The position numbers and the translations under genes are program-made. From Kordiimonadaceae bacterium UBA4441 (lineage in GTDB: Bacteria; Pseudomonadota; Alphaproteobacteria; Sphingomonadales; Emcibacteraceae), in NCBI GenBank assembly GCA_002390425.1, contig DGPL01000011.1, forward strand, positions 1-26,834: a DNA stretch of 26,834 nt, given 5' to 3'. Numbering within the stretch: the first letter of the stretch is position 1; every line of letters starts with the position of its first letter. Below, piece after piece: positions 16,214 through 25,769 of this stretch. The notes under the pieces are model-generated. The model ran no database searches. It worked only from the letters and a program-made list of their open reading frames with translations, and was not told the DNA's origin.

Positions 16214-18630
16214 TATCTATTTTCGTTTTTTGGTTCTTTAAGTTCAGTCTTCATATCATGCATCACATTACGGCGTTTTAATCCAGTACGTGGCGACGCT
16301 TTATATGCTTCGATACGGCTTGGAATGATACGACGAGGATAATGATTGTTTTCCACATTTGTATCAGCCGTATACCAATCAGGGTCAAGCTCTACGCGCT
16401 CAACTTCTTTATCGAATACGAAAAGCTTCTTAACCGATAAATGATTACGGCGCCAAATTTCCGCCGGAATATTCATGAATTCCGTTGAACCGTCAGTGAA
16501 TGTAAATTCGATCAAGATCGGCATAACAAGGCCACCTTGGTTTGAAAATTCAAGAACATAGTAATTCTTGTCTTCATCAACCGCGCGTTCAAATTCACGA
16601 CGTTCACGTGGATCAAGTCCATCAAGGAAATCGATATATTCGTTACGTTCTTTATTTGTGACCGTAAACTGATCATTTTCATCGTGGAAGTCACGTACAT
16701 CGCGATTACGCTGCACCCATGAACGCATGCCTTCTTCTTCGTTGCGTGTCACATAAAGCGATTTTGGCTTCATGTTATTTTCGTCACGACGACGGGCAAA
16801 ATCAATGTCCGGATCTTTAGTATCCATACGCATTTGATAGATATGATCAAGTGAAATATCCACATGATCCGTTGTATAATACCAACCACGCCAGAACCAA
16901 TCCAGATCAACACCTGACGCTTCTTCCATTGTACGGAAGAAATCAGACGGAGTAGGGCGCTTAAACATCCAACGACGTGAATATTCTTTAAAGGCGAAAT
17001 CAAATAGATCACGACCAAGGATCACTTCACGAAGGATATTAAGTGACGTCGCAGGCTTCGTATAAGCATTTGGACCAAGACGAAGAACACTGTCAGATTG
17101 CGTCATAATTGGCACCTGATTTTGTGATTTCATATAATCAATAATATCTGATGGCTCAGAATTCGCCCAATCATAATCCCATTCACGACCGGCAACACCA
17201 TCAAGGTAACTGTTTAGACCTTCGTCCATCCATGTCCATTGACGCTCATCTGAATTCACGATCATTGGGAAATAGAAATGACCAACTTCATGGATCACAA
17301 CACCGATAAGGAATTCTTTTTCCGCCATTGTATAAGTACGGGTTCCATCATCATTAAGGATCGTACGTGGGCCATTAAATGTGATCATTGGATATTCCAT
17401 ACCGCCAACAGGGCCGTTAACAGAAATCGCAACCGGATAAGGATATTCAAATGACACACGGCTATAAACTTCCATTGTGTGGATCACAACTTCTGTAGAA
17501 TATTTTTCCCAAAGCTCGCCACCTTCTTTCGGGAAGTATGACATCGCCATCACATGCGGACGAACAGAACCACCTTGGTCATATCCTTTCGCATCCCATG
17601 CAAATTTGCGTGATGATGCCCATGCGAAATCGCGAACATTTTCCGCTGCGAAATGCCATGTTTTTGTATCGTTTGTGCCTTCTTTTTCGTTTTCAATGGC
17701 TTCTTCCATTGTCACGATATAAACGGGGCGGTCTGCTGTTTTTGCTTCTTCCCAGCGTTCTAACTGTTCAGAAGTCATAACATCATTCATATTTTGAAGC
17801 TCACCCGTTGCCGCAACAACATGATCAGCTGGCACCGTTAAGGTCACATCAAAATTACCAAATTCTTGGGTAAATTCACCAGAACCTAAAAACTCTTTCG
17901 CTGTCCAGGCTTCATAGTCGGTGTATGCACCCATTCTTGGGTACCACTGCGACATTTCATAAAGGTATCCACCACCATCAATTTCATCATCAGGGAAATG
18001 CTCATAACCGCCGCGGCCACCCATCACATCGCTTTCGATGATGTTAAAGGCATAATCAACAGCAAATGATGTGCTTTCACCAGATTTAAGTGGCATTGGT
18101 AAATCAACACGCATCTTTGTACCGACAACAGTGTGCTTTAATTCATTTCCACCTTGCGAAACGTTGTTGATTTCAAAACCAAAGTCGCGATCTTCCATCA
18201 ATTGTTGTTGACGGAGTTGACCAAGACTAAGGCGGGCAGGGCTACCATCAAAACCTTTTAAGCTATCCGGTGCATTATACGTTGCCGTTTTATGCTGCAT
18301 AGAATTTTTGTTAAAGCGGTTTTGATCAAGCTGAACCCAAAGGAAGCGAAGCGTATCAGGCGAATTATTGTGGTACGTAATTTCCACATTACCTTCGATA
18401 CGGTGTTTCTTTTCATCAAGAATTACATTGATTTTATAATCGGCACGTTGTTGCCAATATTCATGACCCGGTTCACCACCCGCAGTACGGTAAGAGTTTG
18501 CCGTTGGCCAGATTTCGTCCATTTGACGAAATTTATCAACATAGTTGCCTTTAGTTTGTTGAACTTGTGCCATTCCGATGGATGCAACGGTTAGGCATAA
18601 TGTAAGTAAAACGATTAAATTACGAAACAT
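16213..18630 (-). CDS. secreted M1-family zinc metallopeptidase
   Basis: The 805-residue protein is an exported gluzincin. The signal peptide covers residues 1-21 (cleavage after GMA). The zinc site is H447-E448-x2-H451 in VVIHEVGHFYFP, and the third ligand E470 follows 18 residues later in WMDEGLNSYLD, the exact M1 spacing. A substrate-recognition segment GGMEYP replaces the GAMEN box of classical aminopeptidases, which suggests a somewhat different specificity. The beta-rich N-terminal domain is seen in YKINVILDEKKHRIEGNVEI. The C-terminal 200 residues are charged and less conserved. A GGGAG ribosome site lies nine bases before ATG. It overlaps the DUF6702 gene by one base and is divergent from SQR. 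Confidence 0.93.
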   Translation of the reverse strand: MFRNLIVLLTLCLTVASIGMAQVQQTKGNYVDKFRQMDEIWPTANSYRTAGGEPGHEYWQQRADYKINVILDEKKHRIEGNVEITYHNNSPDTLRFLWVQLDQNRFNKNSMQHKTATYNAPDSLKGFDGSPARLSLGQLRQQQLMEDRDFGFEINNVSQGGNELKHTVVGTKMRVDLPMPLKSGESTSFAVDYAFNIIESDVMGGRGGYEHFPDDEIDGGGYLYEMSQWYPRMGAYTDYEAWTAKEFLGSGEFTQEFGNFDVTLTVPADHVVAATGELQNMNDVMTSEQLERWEEAKTADRPVYIVTMEEAIENEKEGTNDTKTWHFAAENVRDFAWASSRKFAWDAKGYDQGGSVRPHVMAMSYFPKEGGELWEKYSTEVVIHTMEVYSRVSFEYPYPVAISVNGPVGGMEYPMITFNGPRTILNDDGTRTYTMAEKEFLIGVVIHEVGHFYFPMIVNSDERQWTWMDEGLNSYLDGVAGREWDYDWANSEPSDIIDYMKSQNQVPIMTQSDSVLRLGPNAYTKPATSLNILREVILGRDLFDFAFKEYSRRWMFKRPTPSDFFRTMEEASGVDLDWFWRGWYYTTDHVDISLDHIYQMRMDTKDPDIDFARRRDENNMKPKSLYVTRNEEEGMRSWVQRNRDVRDFHDENDQFTVTNKERNEYIDFLDGLDPRERREFERAVDEDKNYYVLEFSNQGGLVMPILIEFTFTDGSTEFMNIPAEIWRRNHLSVKKLFVFDKEVERVELDPDWYTADTNVENNHYPRRIIPSRIEAYKASPRTGLKRRNVMHDMKTELKEPKNENR

Positions 18631-18789
18631 GAAATTTCGCTCCCATATAGTTTATTTTGTGTAAGATAGGAAATATACAAAGTTGATCCTATAATTCCTA
18701 GTAAATAATCACTTTTTTTGCCTTTAATATTGAAAGTAATTCATGTAAGCTCGCGTCTTTCAGGATTATATAATAAAGGGGCCATTTTT

Positions 18790-20040
18790 ATGAGCGAACA
18801 ATCTAAATTTGACATTGTCATCGTTGGTGGGGGATCAGCAGGAATCGCAACCGCAGCAAGTCTTCTAAAACGTCAATATTGGTTAAATATTGCCATTATC
18901 GAACCAAAGGATGAACATTTCTATCAACCGGGATGGACCATGGTTGGTGGCGGCATTTTCTCATCAGAAGAAACAATTCGCCCAGAAGCAAGCGTGATGC
19001 CAGATGATGTCACATGGATTAAAGATGCGGTTGCAACATTTGACCCTGATAATAATAACACCACGTTAGAACGTGGTGATACAATTTCCTATAATCATAT
19101 GGTTGTGGCACCTGGCCTTAAACTTAATTTTGATGCGGTTGAGGGACTTGAAGACGCCATTGGTAAAAATGGTGTAACATCAAATTATGTTCGTGAAAGT
19201 GCACCTTATACATGGCAATGTGTGCAAAACTTTAAAGGCGGCAAAGCCATCTTCACGCAACCTCCACTACCATTTAAATGTGCGGGTGCGCCACAAAAAG
19301 CAATGTATCTTTCTTGTAATGAATGGGAGAAGAAGGGCATTTTAAAAGACGCGGATGTTGAATTTTGTAATGCGGGCCCGGCACTTTTCGGTGTTGCTGA
19401 ATATATACTACCATTAATGGAATTTGTTGTACGATACGGCGCAAACCTTTCATTTGGCAAAAACCTGATTAAAGTAGACGGTGAAAATCAGGTTGCTACT
19501 TTCGCAGTTACTGACGCCGACGGTAACGTGACAAATGTCGAAGAAAAGTTCGATATACTTCATGTATGTCCGCCGCAATGTTCACTTGATTTCGTGAAAA
19601 ATAGCCCGCTTGCCGCGGAAACTGGCTTTATGGCCGTTGATATCAATACGCTGCAAAGCACGAAATATGAAAATATATTCGGTGCAGGGGACATTGTTGC
19701 GACCCTTAACGCGAAAACGGCTGCCGCAGCCCGTAAACAAGCAGTTGTTGTTGCTGAAAATCTTCTCGCCCATAAAGACGGCAAAGATCTTCCGTCTTTA
19801 TACGAAGGGTATGGATCATGCCCGTTAACGGTAACAAAGGACCGAATTATCCTCGCGGAATTCGGGTACGGCGGCAAAATCATGCCAACCTTCCCGAAAT
19901 GGGTGAACAACACACTTAAAGCCACAAAGTTCGCGTGGGTTCTAAAAGCCGATGTTCTGCCGTGGGTTTATTGGAACTGCATGCTTAAAGGTCGCGAATG
20001 GTTCGCCGGTTCAGCAAAAAAAGACGCCGGACACCATTAA
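18790..20040 (+). CDS. sqr: sulfide:quinone oxidoreductase, type II-like
   Basis: The 416-residue flavoprotein oxidises sulfide and passes electrons to the quinone pool at the inner membrane. The FAD motif is GGGSAG (residues 13-18). Two redox cysteines expected of the mitochondrial-like (type II) group are present: C164 in PLPFKCAGAPQK and C344 in EGYGSCPLTV. The FAD-contacting NIFGAGDIV and the LAEFGYGGKIMPTFP segment also match. An in-frame TTG start at 18718 gives 24 extra residues, but the ATG at 18790, preceded by AAGGGG, fits the family. No persulfide dioxygenase or rhodanese lies alongside, so the role is probably sulfide detoxification or energy capture by a single gene. A terminator follows. 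Confidence 0.9.
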   Translation: MSEQSKFDIVIVGGGSAGIATAASLLKRQYWLNIAIIEPKDEHFYQPGWTMVGGGIFSSEETIRPEASVMPDDVTWIKDAVATFDPDNNNTTLERGDTISYNHMVVAPGLKLNFDAVEGLEDAIGKNGVTSNYVRESAPYTWQCVQNFKGGKAIFTQPPLPFKCAGAPQKAMYLSCNEWEKKGILKDADVEFCNAGPALFGVAEYILPLMEFVVRYGANLSFGKNLIKVDGENQVATFAVTDADGNVTNVEEKFDILHVCPPQCSLDFVKNSPLAAETGFMAVDINTLQSTKYENIFGAGDIVATLNAKTAAAARKQAVVVAENLLAHKDGKDLPSLYEGYGSCPLTVTKDRIILAEFGYGGKIMPTFPKWVNNTLKATKFAWVLKADVLPWVYWNCMLKGREWFAGSAKKDAGHH

Positions 20041-20062
20041 GCTTTAAATAATTTATAATTTT

Positions 20063-20092
20063 AAAGACTCCATCAATTTGATGGGGCCTTTT
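20063..20092 (+). terminator. rho-independent terminator after sqr
   Basis: A stem built on CCATCA and TGATGG extends outward to about 13 pairs with one mismatch and one G-T pair, ending in an A-rich left foot and a T-rich right foot (CCTTTT). It starts about 23 bases after the sqr stop. The same stem would work less well in the other direction, and no minus-strand gene ends here. Confidence 0.7.
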
Positions 20093-20148
20093 ATGTTTCA
20101 TTTTTTCAATATAACTGTCATTATAAGTTTTTAACGCGAGGGGGTATT

Positions 20149-21614
20149 ATGCGAATATTTTTTTCATGCATTTTGTTTTTTACTATGACGCAATTTACTA
20201 ATTCTGCACTTTCCTAAGACTATGCTTTAATAGAGAATTCTTTGACCTACTATTTAACCGTAAAAGGTGAAAAACCTGAGAAATTTAACGTCTATGATCG
20301 AATGAAGGAGCATGAGGTTCCTGGCGTTTCAATAGCAATTGTTAATCATGGTAAATTAGCTTGGGCAAAATCTTGGGGATTTAAAAACGCGTCAAAAAAA
20401 ATCTCGTTACAAATGAAACCCTTTTTCAAGCTGCTTCATTATCAAAACCATTATCTGCAATTGCAGCTCTTCGCCTAGTAGAAGAATGCTTACTCAGTTT
20501 AGATGCCCCCATAAATAATTATCTAAAAAGATGGAAAATTTCTGAAAATGAATTAACAATTGAAACCCCAGTTACAGTAAGAATGTTATTAACGCATACT
20601 GGCGGTTTAACAGTGACTGGGTTTTCAGGATATAAACAAACAGACAAAATACCTACAACAGTTCAAATACTTAATGGTGAAACTCCAGCTAATACAGAAG
20701 CAGTATTCGTAGATATTAAACCTAATACAGAATGGCGCTATTCAGGTGGCGGATATACAGTAGCACAATTAGCAATGGAGGATGTAACTGGTCTTAAATA
20801 TCCTGAAATTATGAAAAAATATGTACTTGAGCCATTCAAAATGAACCATAGCAGCTATGAAATCATCCATTCAGAAAAAATACAAAATCAACTTACCTTT
20901 GCTCACGATGCAAATGGCAAACTTCTAGAAGGAAAATATAATCTATATCCCGAAATGGCAGCTGCAAGTTTGTGGACCACTCCTACAGACTTGGCGAAAG
21001 TCGTAATTCACACAAATAATATTTATCACCAAATCGATGAACCACTATTAAATGCGAATTCTGCGAAGGAGTTATTGCAAATTCATAAAGGAGATTGGGG
21101 CATTGGATACGATGTCACAGATCATGAAAATGGAATAAAAAGCTTTAGTCATACAGGTTCTAATGAAGGATATAAGGCTAATTTTCTTGGATTAACTGAT
21201 GGCCGAGGTATTTTATTAATGACTAATGGTGATAACGGTACAAGAATTATGAATGAACTTTTTTATTCAGTAAGCAACTTGTTAAATTGGTCTGAGTTTC
21301 CTGTGGAAGAAAGACAAGTACAAGAAATACCAGTTTCTTTCAAAAATGCCTACTATGGTACTTATCTTTTGGTTGAAGAAGAAGATTTAGTGACATTACT
21401 AGATACCAAAAGTTTGAAAATCGAAAACAGAGATCAAGAAATGTATATGACATATGGGGGGTTTATAAAATCTATGAAACTATTTCATGACATTGAAGAA
21501 GAAAACGATAATGTTTTTTTCACTCTAACTGGACACGAATTCACATTAAGTGAAGATAAAAATGGCACTAAAACAGTAACTTTTTACGGTCGAAAATATA
21601 TTAAAACTGATTAA
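20149..21614 (+). pseudogene. serine beta-lactamase-like hydrolase (S12/class C fold), two lesions
   Basis: A strong GAGGGGG ribosome site precedes the ATG at 20149. The signal peptide MRIFFSCILFFTMTQFTNSA is followed by an in-frame TAA at codon 23 (20215-20217) near the cleavage point, and the same frame continues DYALIENSLTYYL. An eight-A run at 20394-20401 is one base short: the frame ends at 20478, while the correct frame resumes NLVTNETLFQAASLSKPLSAIAAL. The catalytic S-x-x-K is SLSK (20436-20447). The tyrosine motif is YSG near 20739 and the third box is HTG in SFSHTGSNEGY. The remaining 343-residue open frame from 20583 lacks the nucleophile serine. The gene is visibly more AT-rich than its neighbours, which hints at acquisition. 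The substrate (beta-lactam, D-peptide or ester) cannot be told. Confidence 0.84.
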
Positions 21615-21622
21615 ACCTAATT

Positions 21623-23476
21623 CTAAACAATCTCCATCGTCGCACGGTAAGCCATATCGATGGCGGATTTGGTGTTTGATCCTGCGTTGGCGTCGCAATT
21701 GGCGATGGCGATGTTGCCGAATGTTTTTCGGCCCTTAACCCATGGTTTATCCGCGTCCGCTGCATATTCCTGTTCCCAGACCAGCGACGGATTATAGGTA
21801 TACCCATGCGGCCAGCGGTTCACGGTGATGGCTTCGATATCACGTTCCGCATCAAATCCCGCGCGACCAAGCGCCTGATCAAGCTGCGCGAGCACGCGAT
21901 CTTCGTAACTTTGATACGGCATGGATAACATTTCATAACGTCCGGCGCGCCATTGTTCCGCGCCCTCATGATCCTGCATCCATGGCACATAGCACATATG
22001 CAAAATCATCGGGTCATCGGGCGTTTTTCCAAATTCATAATTGCCCATGGACACCGGGTAATCAAGTTCCACTTGTTTATATAAGTCATTGGTATAATAT
22101 ACAAAATCCATGTTTTGTTCCGCAAACGCACGCCAGTTATTGACCATCACCTTAGTATATGTAATCGGGGCACGCACACTATAGGCAAGATCATCCTTTT
22201 GCGCCGCGGGAAGTTCAGGACATAGGTGAGGGATCAGATAATTAAAGCACGCCATCACGCATTTCTTACCGCGTAGTTTATGGGTTTTATTACCCCTGAC
22301 ATAGGTGACATCAACGCCTTTCCCGTCCGCCGTATTGATGGCGTTAATTACCGTTGAACTAAGGCGGATATTGGTGCCTTTATCATTGCCATCAAGCATT
22401 GAATAATTAATTTTCGCAGTGACCACATCTTCCATCGTGTTGCCCGGTACCGCATCCGGCATTAATGCCCGCACCGTTAAGCGCGCAATCGACGCATTTC
22501 CGTCAGGAAAATGAAATATATAAGGTTCATTACCGCGATGACCCGTGCGGGGAAGGGTGTGTTCAACACCCGGCATACCTCCATATCCTTGCACTGATGT
22601 GGTTGGAATATCTTTTATCCCTACGGCCCAGAATGTGATGCCCCAACGTTGATAAAGCGATATTATTTCCTCGTGAACCTTGCAATAATCCCTTAGGAAA
22701 GTTTCATAACTTGTTTTCCTAAGGATTTCATATTTCTCATCGAATGTTTTGCCAGGCATATAATCAATTTCTTCGGTGGTAAGCCTGAGCAAATCTTTTT
22801 TCGCATCTGAGGAAAGGGGCGTTTCCGCAACAAATTGATCCCACGGCTTTTTATCGTATCCAATCACGAGCTTTTCTTCGGCGAAATGATCCTTATCAAA
22901 TAAAATCCCCTTGCTTAATCCCATATCCTTATAGAGTTCTTGATGGAAATAATCATAAAACCGTTCGGTAAATATACCGATTTCTTTTAAGAAACTTGCC
23001 GCCGCGGGGCTATAGGCGGATGGTGTATCAAGGCTTTCGGTGCCGCCGTAGCCGATTTTCGTTTCACCGCCCACTTTAAATTCATTGCGTTTGGCGTTAC
23101 CGCCGAAATCATCATGATTATCAAGGATTAAAATACGCGCATCCGGATTTGTTTTTCGGTAAAAATAAGCACTTGCAAGGCCGCTTATACCGCCACCAAC
23201 AATCACAAGATCATAGTTTTCCTCAACACTGACATCTGTTGAAAAAGGGCTGCCCATCACATGCGCATGCATATTTTCCCATGAACCATCATGACTGCCG
23301 CGAAGTCCTGTTTTTTCCGGCGGGTAATAGCCATTCGGCAGCCTAAAATTCTGCATATTCCCCGTATTCACATCACCACATGCTGTCATCCATGGCGTAA
23401 GAAGCGACGCCCCAATGGCCACTTGTGTGCCGTTTAAAAAGTCGCGCCTTGTGATATTTTTCTTCATTTCAACCAT
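21623..23476 (-). CDS. Tat-exported FAD-dependent amine oxidase, spermidine dehydrogenase-like
   Basis: The 617-residue protein opens with a twin-arginine signal (ITRRDFLNG, R10-R11), a hydrophobic stretch and a possible lipobox ending at C33. After YYPPEKTGLRGSHDGSW, a segment I associate with the spermidine dehydrogenase (SpdH) family, comes the FAD dinucleotide fold VIVGGGISGLASAYF (G94-G99) and DDFGGNAKRNEF. The length matches the roughly 620-residue SpdH family. The enzyme would oxidise polyamines or another amine in the periplasm, but the substrate assignment is by family recollection. Starts at residue 1 or 4 are both possible. The base composition is clearly richer in G and C than the beta-lactamase-like gene eight bases away. 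The gene is intact. Confidence 0.75.
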   Translation of the reverse strand: MVEMKKNITRRDFLNGTQVAIGASLLTPWMTACGDVNTGNMQNFRLPNGYYPPEKTGLRGSHDGSWENMHAHVMGSPFSTDVSVEENYDLVIVGGGISGLASAYFYRKTNPDARILILDNHDDFGGNAKRNEFKVGGETKIGYGGTESLDTPSAYSPAAASFLKEIGIFTERFYDYFHQELYKDMGLSKGILFDKDHFAEEKLVIGYDKKPWDQFVAETPLSSDAKKDLLRLTTEEIDYMPGKTFDEKYEILRKTSYETFLRDYCKVHEEIISLYQRWGITFWAVGIKDIPTTSVQGYGGMPGVEHTLPRTGHRGNEPYIFHFPDGNASIARLTVRALMPDAVPGNTMEDVVTAKINYSMLDGNDKGTNIRLSSTVINAINTADGKGVDVTYVRGNKTHKLRGKKCVMACFNYLIPHLCPELPAAQKDDLAYSVRAPITYTKVMVNNWRAFAEQNMDFVYYTNDLYKQVELDYPVSMGNYEFGKTPDDPMILHMCYVPWMQDHEGAEQWRAGRYEMLSMPYQSYEDRVLAQLDQALGRAGFDAERDIEAITVNRWPHGYTYNPSLVWEQEYAADADKPWVKGRKTFGNIAIANCDANAGSNTKSAIDMAYRATMEIV

Positions 23477-23663
23477 TCCCGTATTTTGTTTTTTATAAGG
23501 TACGGCTTTTCGATTATTCCTTCAAGACAAGAATAAAAAATCAAATTGAAACACTAAATATCTATATTAAATATGTTATGGTTAACGTAATTGTGAATAA
23601 TCAACACACGGGCACAAAAATGACTATTTTAAAACAAAGTATCAATTTTTTCTTATAAGTATT

Positions 23664-24434
23664 ATGACCGCAACCGCATACGCAGGCGAGGTGGTCGAAG
23701 TGATTTCAAAAGACCTCACATCATCGGAAAATGCGGAAGAAACCTTAAAATTCCTCTTTTCTGATGGATTTATGAAAATGTCTACTGATCAAGAAAATGA
23801 CGTTATTTTTAACAGTCAATCACGAAATATGATGATTATTTCACACGCCGAAAAGTCATATATGATTTTTGATGAAAATACCGCATCCAACATTAAAAGC
23901 GAAATCGACAAAGCCATGGAAGAAGCACTCGCACAAGTGCCACCAGAGCAGCGCGCCATGGTCGAACGCATGATGAAACAACAAATGGGAAATATGAATG
24001 GCGGTGCACCGCAAATGCAAATGGAGATGCCAAAGGCAGAAATTCGAAAAGTAGGGCGCTCTGATACCATTAACGGGATTTCATGCGAATATTATGAAGC
24101 CTATACAGGCAATGAAAAGGATATGGAGCTCTGTGTGGCTGATTGGGACGATATTGACGCAAGCGAGAATATGACAAATTCATTTATGGCCATGGGTGAA
24201 ATGATGGAAGGGTTTTTAGAACAAATCAGCCAAATGGCGCCAATGATGCAATCAAACGATAATCCATTTGCTTATTTAAAAGAAATGGACGGCTATCCAA
24301 TCCTGAGCCGCCAATTCAGTAACGGCGTTGCAACAGAAGAAACAGTTCTAAAATCAATAACCGAACAAGACATTGAAAAAAATGAATTCAATGCACCAGA
24401 AGGGTACAACAAACAAGATATGATGGGGATGTAG
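23664..24434 (+). CDS. DUF4412-like exported protein, start probably frameshifted
   Basis: The open frame of 256 residues begins MTATAYAGEVVEV, which is the tail of a signal peptide, not a natural start. An ATG at 23620 gives MTILKQSINFF and then stops. If the six-T run at 23646-23651 had one more T, it would read on as LISI joined to MTATAYA, a perfect signal peptide with cleavage after AYA. The mature protein resembles DUF4412: FSDGFMKMST, KSYMIFDENT, a methionine- and glutamine-rich middle (MERMMKQQMG to MQMEMPKAE), VGRSDTINGISCEYYEAY and a C-terminal FNAPEGYNKQDMMGM. Function unknown. Without the missing base the product would lose its export signal. Confidence 0.72.
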   Translation: MTATAYAGEVVEVISKDLTSSENAEETLKFLFSDGFMKMSTDQENDVIFNSQSRNMMIISHAEKSYMIFDENTASNIKSEIDKAMEEALAQVPPEQRAMVERMMKQQMGNMNGGAPQMQMEMPKAEIRKVGRSDTINGISCEYYEAYTGNEKDMELCVADWDDIDASENMTNSFMAMGEMMEGFLEQISQMAPMMQSNDNPFAYLKEMDGYPILSRQFSNGVATEETVLKSITEQDIEKNEFNAPEGYNKQDMMGM

Positions 24435-24594
24435 TTTTAAAGCAGTTTATATAGAGCGGCTTATCCATATATAATTCGCATAATATATATTATGGTAAAT
24501 TTTTATTATGCTATATAAGCAGTATATGACTTATACCTTTAAAACGTAATCCTTTGGACGCTCTAAGCGCGATTAGAATGAATTGATGGTCCTC
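24435..24594. other. AT-rich intergenic region with nested inverted repeats
   Basis: The 160 bases between two convergent genes hold an eight-base inverted repeat, GCATAATA (24478-24485) and TATTATGC (24504-24511), nested inside GCTTAT (24459-24464) and ATAAGC (24515-24520). No T-tract follows, so it is not a standard terminator, though it could form a cruciform or a weak bidirectional one. No ORF or RNA gene was recognised. Confidence 0.35.
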
Positions 24595-25411
24595 TTACAC
24601 GTCATCGCGTTTATAGACGGCTGTCATCATTTTAATCTGACCGGTTTTAAGACGCTTTAACTCTAACGCCCATTTTGTCACTTCATCTTTAAAGGCAAAC
24701 AATGAATGCTTCGTTGTTTTTTTAAATTTTCCAGCGTGCGTGTTTGCAATGCCGCGATTTTATTTTCAATCACGCTTATCCAATGCGCCGTATGATCAAG
24801 ATTAATATAAAAATAAATTCAATATTATCTGCGAGCTTCTCAGACGGTTTTTTCAATGCTTCTTTTGAATTGGTAATCACCTTTGGCACAAAAACAAATC
24901 CACCTGGCGCCGTATTCTCGGCAAGCTTTAGCCAATAAACATGACTTTCTGCATCAAGTTTGGGATAAAATGAATATACGTGTGCTGCATATTCTTGTTT
25001 TTTTGCATTGTGATCTTCTGACAAATGTTCAAATTTTTTCGATAATGCCAATAACTTTATGTGCTTATCAACCACAACTGTTAATTCTTTGTCACATAAA
25101 TATTCAACATTTGGACCGGATCCCGCCGAAATACTGCACATATCAGCGCCGCAAATGGCATCATGTACTTTTATAACCTTGGTATTATCAATATTGTATT
25201 TTTGGAATATTTTCCGGTAAACGGTGCTCATTTCAGGGTAATGCGGATACCTTCCCCAAAATAAGTTTTTCCCCATGATGAAATCTTCGAGCGTTGCTGG
25301 CGCCTCTTTAACATCATCATTTTGCTTAACTATCTGTTTTTTATGAACTTTTTTCACCGACGCCTTTGGCGCAGGTTTATCCATAAGAAAATCTATTACT
25401 TTTTCAAACAT
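24595..25411 (-). pseudogene. putative class I SAM-methyltransferase-like protein, two frameshifts
   Basis: I do not recognise the exact family. From ATG at 25411 a 211-residue frame runs through a lysine-rich N-terminal stretch, then CSISAGSGPNVEYL and ELTVVVDKHIKLLALS, which look like SAM-binding motif I and the acidic end of strand 2. YWLKLAENTAPGGFVFV follows, as in the later strands of such methyltransferases. The frame then drifts. Adding one T in the run at 24809-24813 restores NIEFIFYINLDHTAHWISV. Adding another in the run at 24717-24723 restores TKHSLFAFKDEVTKWALE, ending MMTAVYKRDDV at TAA 24595-24597. Repaired, the protein would be about 272 residues. The methyltransferase idea is inference from motif shape only. 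Confidence 0.55.
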
Positions 25412-25582
25412 CTAATTCTTGTTTTTTTAAATTTGGCTAACGTTTAAAATCTTGTTTGTCCCTACCCTTAATTACCCCTAAGAGTTGGCAAGACTTCAAG
25501 GAACAGAATAGCTAAGATCTGTAAACTTTCCGTAAAAAAAATATAGAATTAAATATAAGTCAAAAAAATTTAATTTTTTCTA

Positions 25583-25611
25583 TTGGCAAGCGAAAAAAGT
25601 CTCTGTATAAG
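25583..25611 (+). promoter_or_regulatory. sigma70-type promoter of tRNA-Asn
   Basis: TTGGCA (25583-25588) and TATAAG (25606-25611) are separated by exactly 17 bases. Transcription would start near 25618, about 37 bases before the mature tRNA 5' end. This is the clearest promoter in the window. The upstream part of the gap from 25412 is AT-rich and probably includes the promoter of the divergent methyltransferase-like gene. Confidence 0.78.
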
Positions 25612-25654
25612 ATGCAAACCAATGGCGCGAGCGCCTAAAATATGTGATCGATGA

Positions 25655-25730
25655 TCCCCGATAGCTCAGTTGGTAGAGCAGTAGACTGTTAATCTATTTG
25701 TCGCAGGTTCGAGTCCTGCTCGGGGAGCCA
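25655..25730 (+). tRNA. tRNA-Asn (anticodon GTT)
   Basis: The 76-base gene folds as a complete cloverleaf. The acceptor stem pairs TCCCCGA (25655-25661) with TCGGGGA (25720-25726), and the discriminator G and an encoded CCA end at 25730. The D-arm reads AGCTCAGTTGGTAGAGC. The anticodon loop CTGTTAA has GTT at 25688-25690. The T-arm contains GGTTCGAGTCC. The overall sequence closely resembles bacterial tRNA-Asn. It stands alone with its own promoter, convergent with the chemotaxis gene. Confidence 0.97.
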
Positions 25731-25769
25731 CTTTTCCTAAAATAAATATCTCTAACCTAATCTAACTTA

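Noticed and set aside
18690..18695. TATAAT box between the M1 peptidase and SQR
   Set aside because: No acceptable -35 element lies 16-18 bases upstream on the plus strand, so it is not called as a promoter.
18718..18789. N-terminal extension of SQR from a TTG codon
   Set aside because: It has no ribosome site and no family similarity; the ATG at 18790 gives the normal flavoprotein N-terminus.
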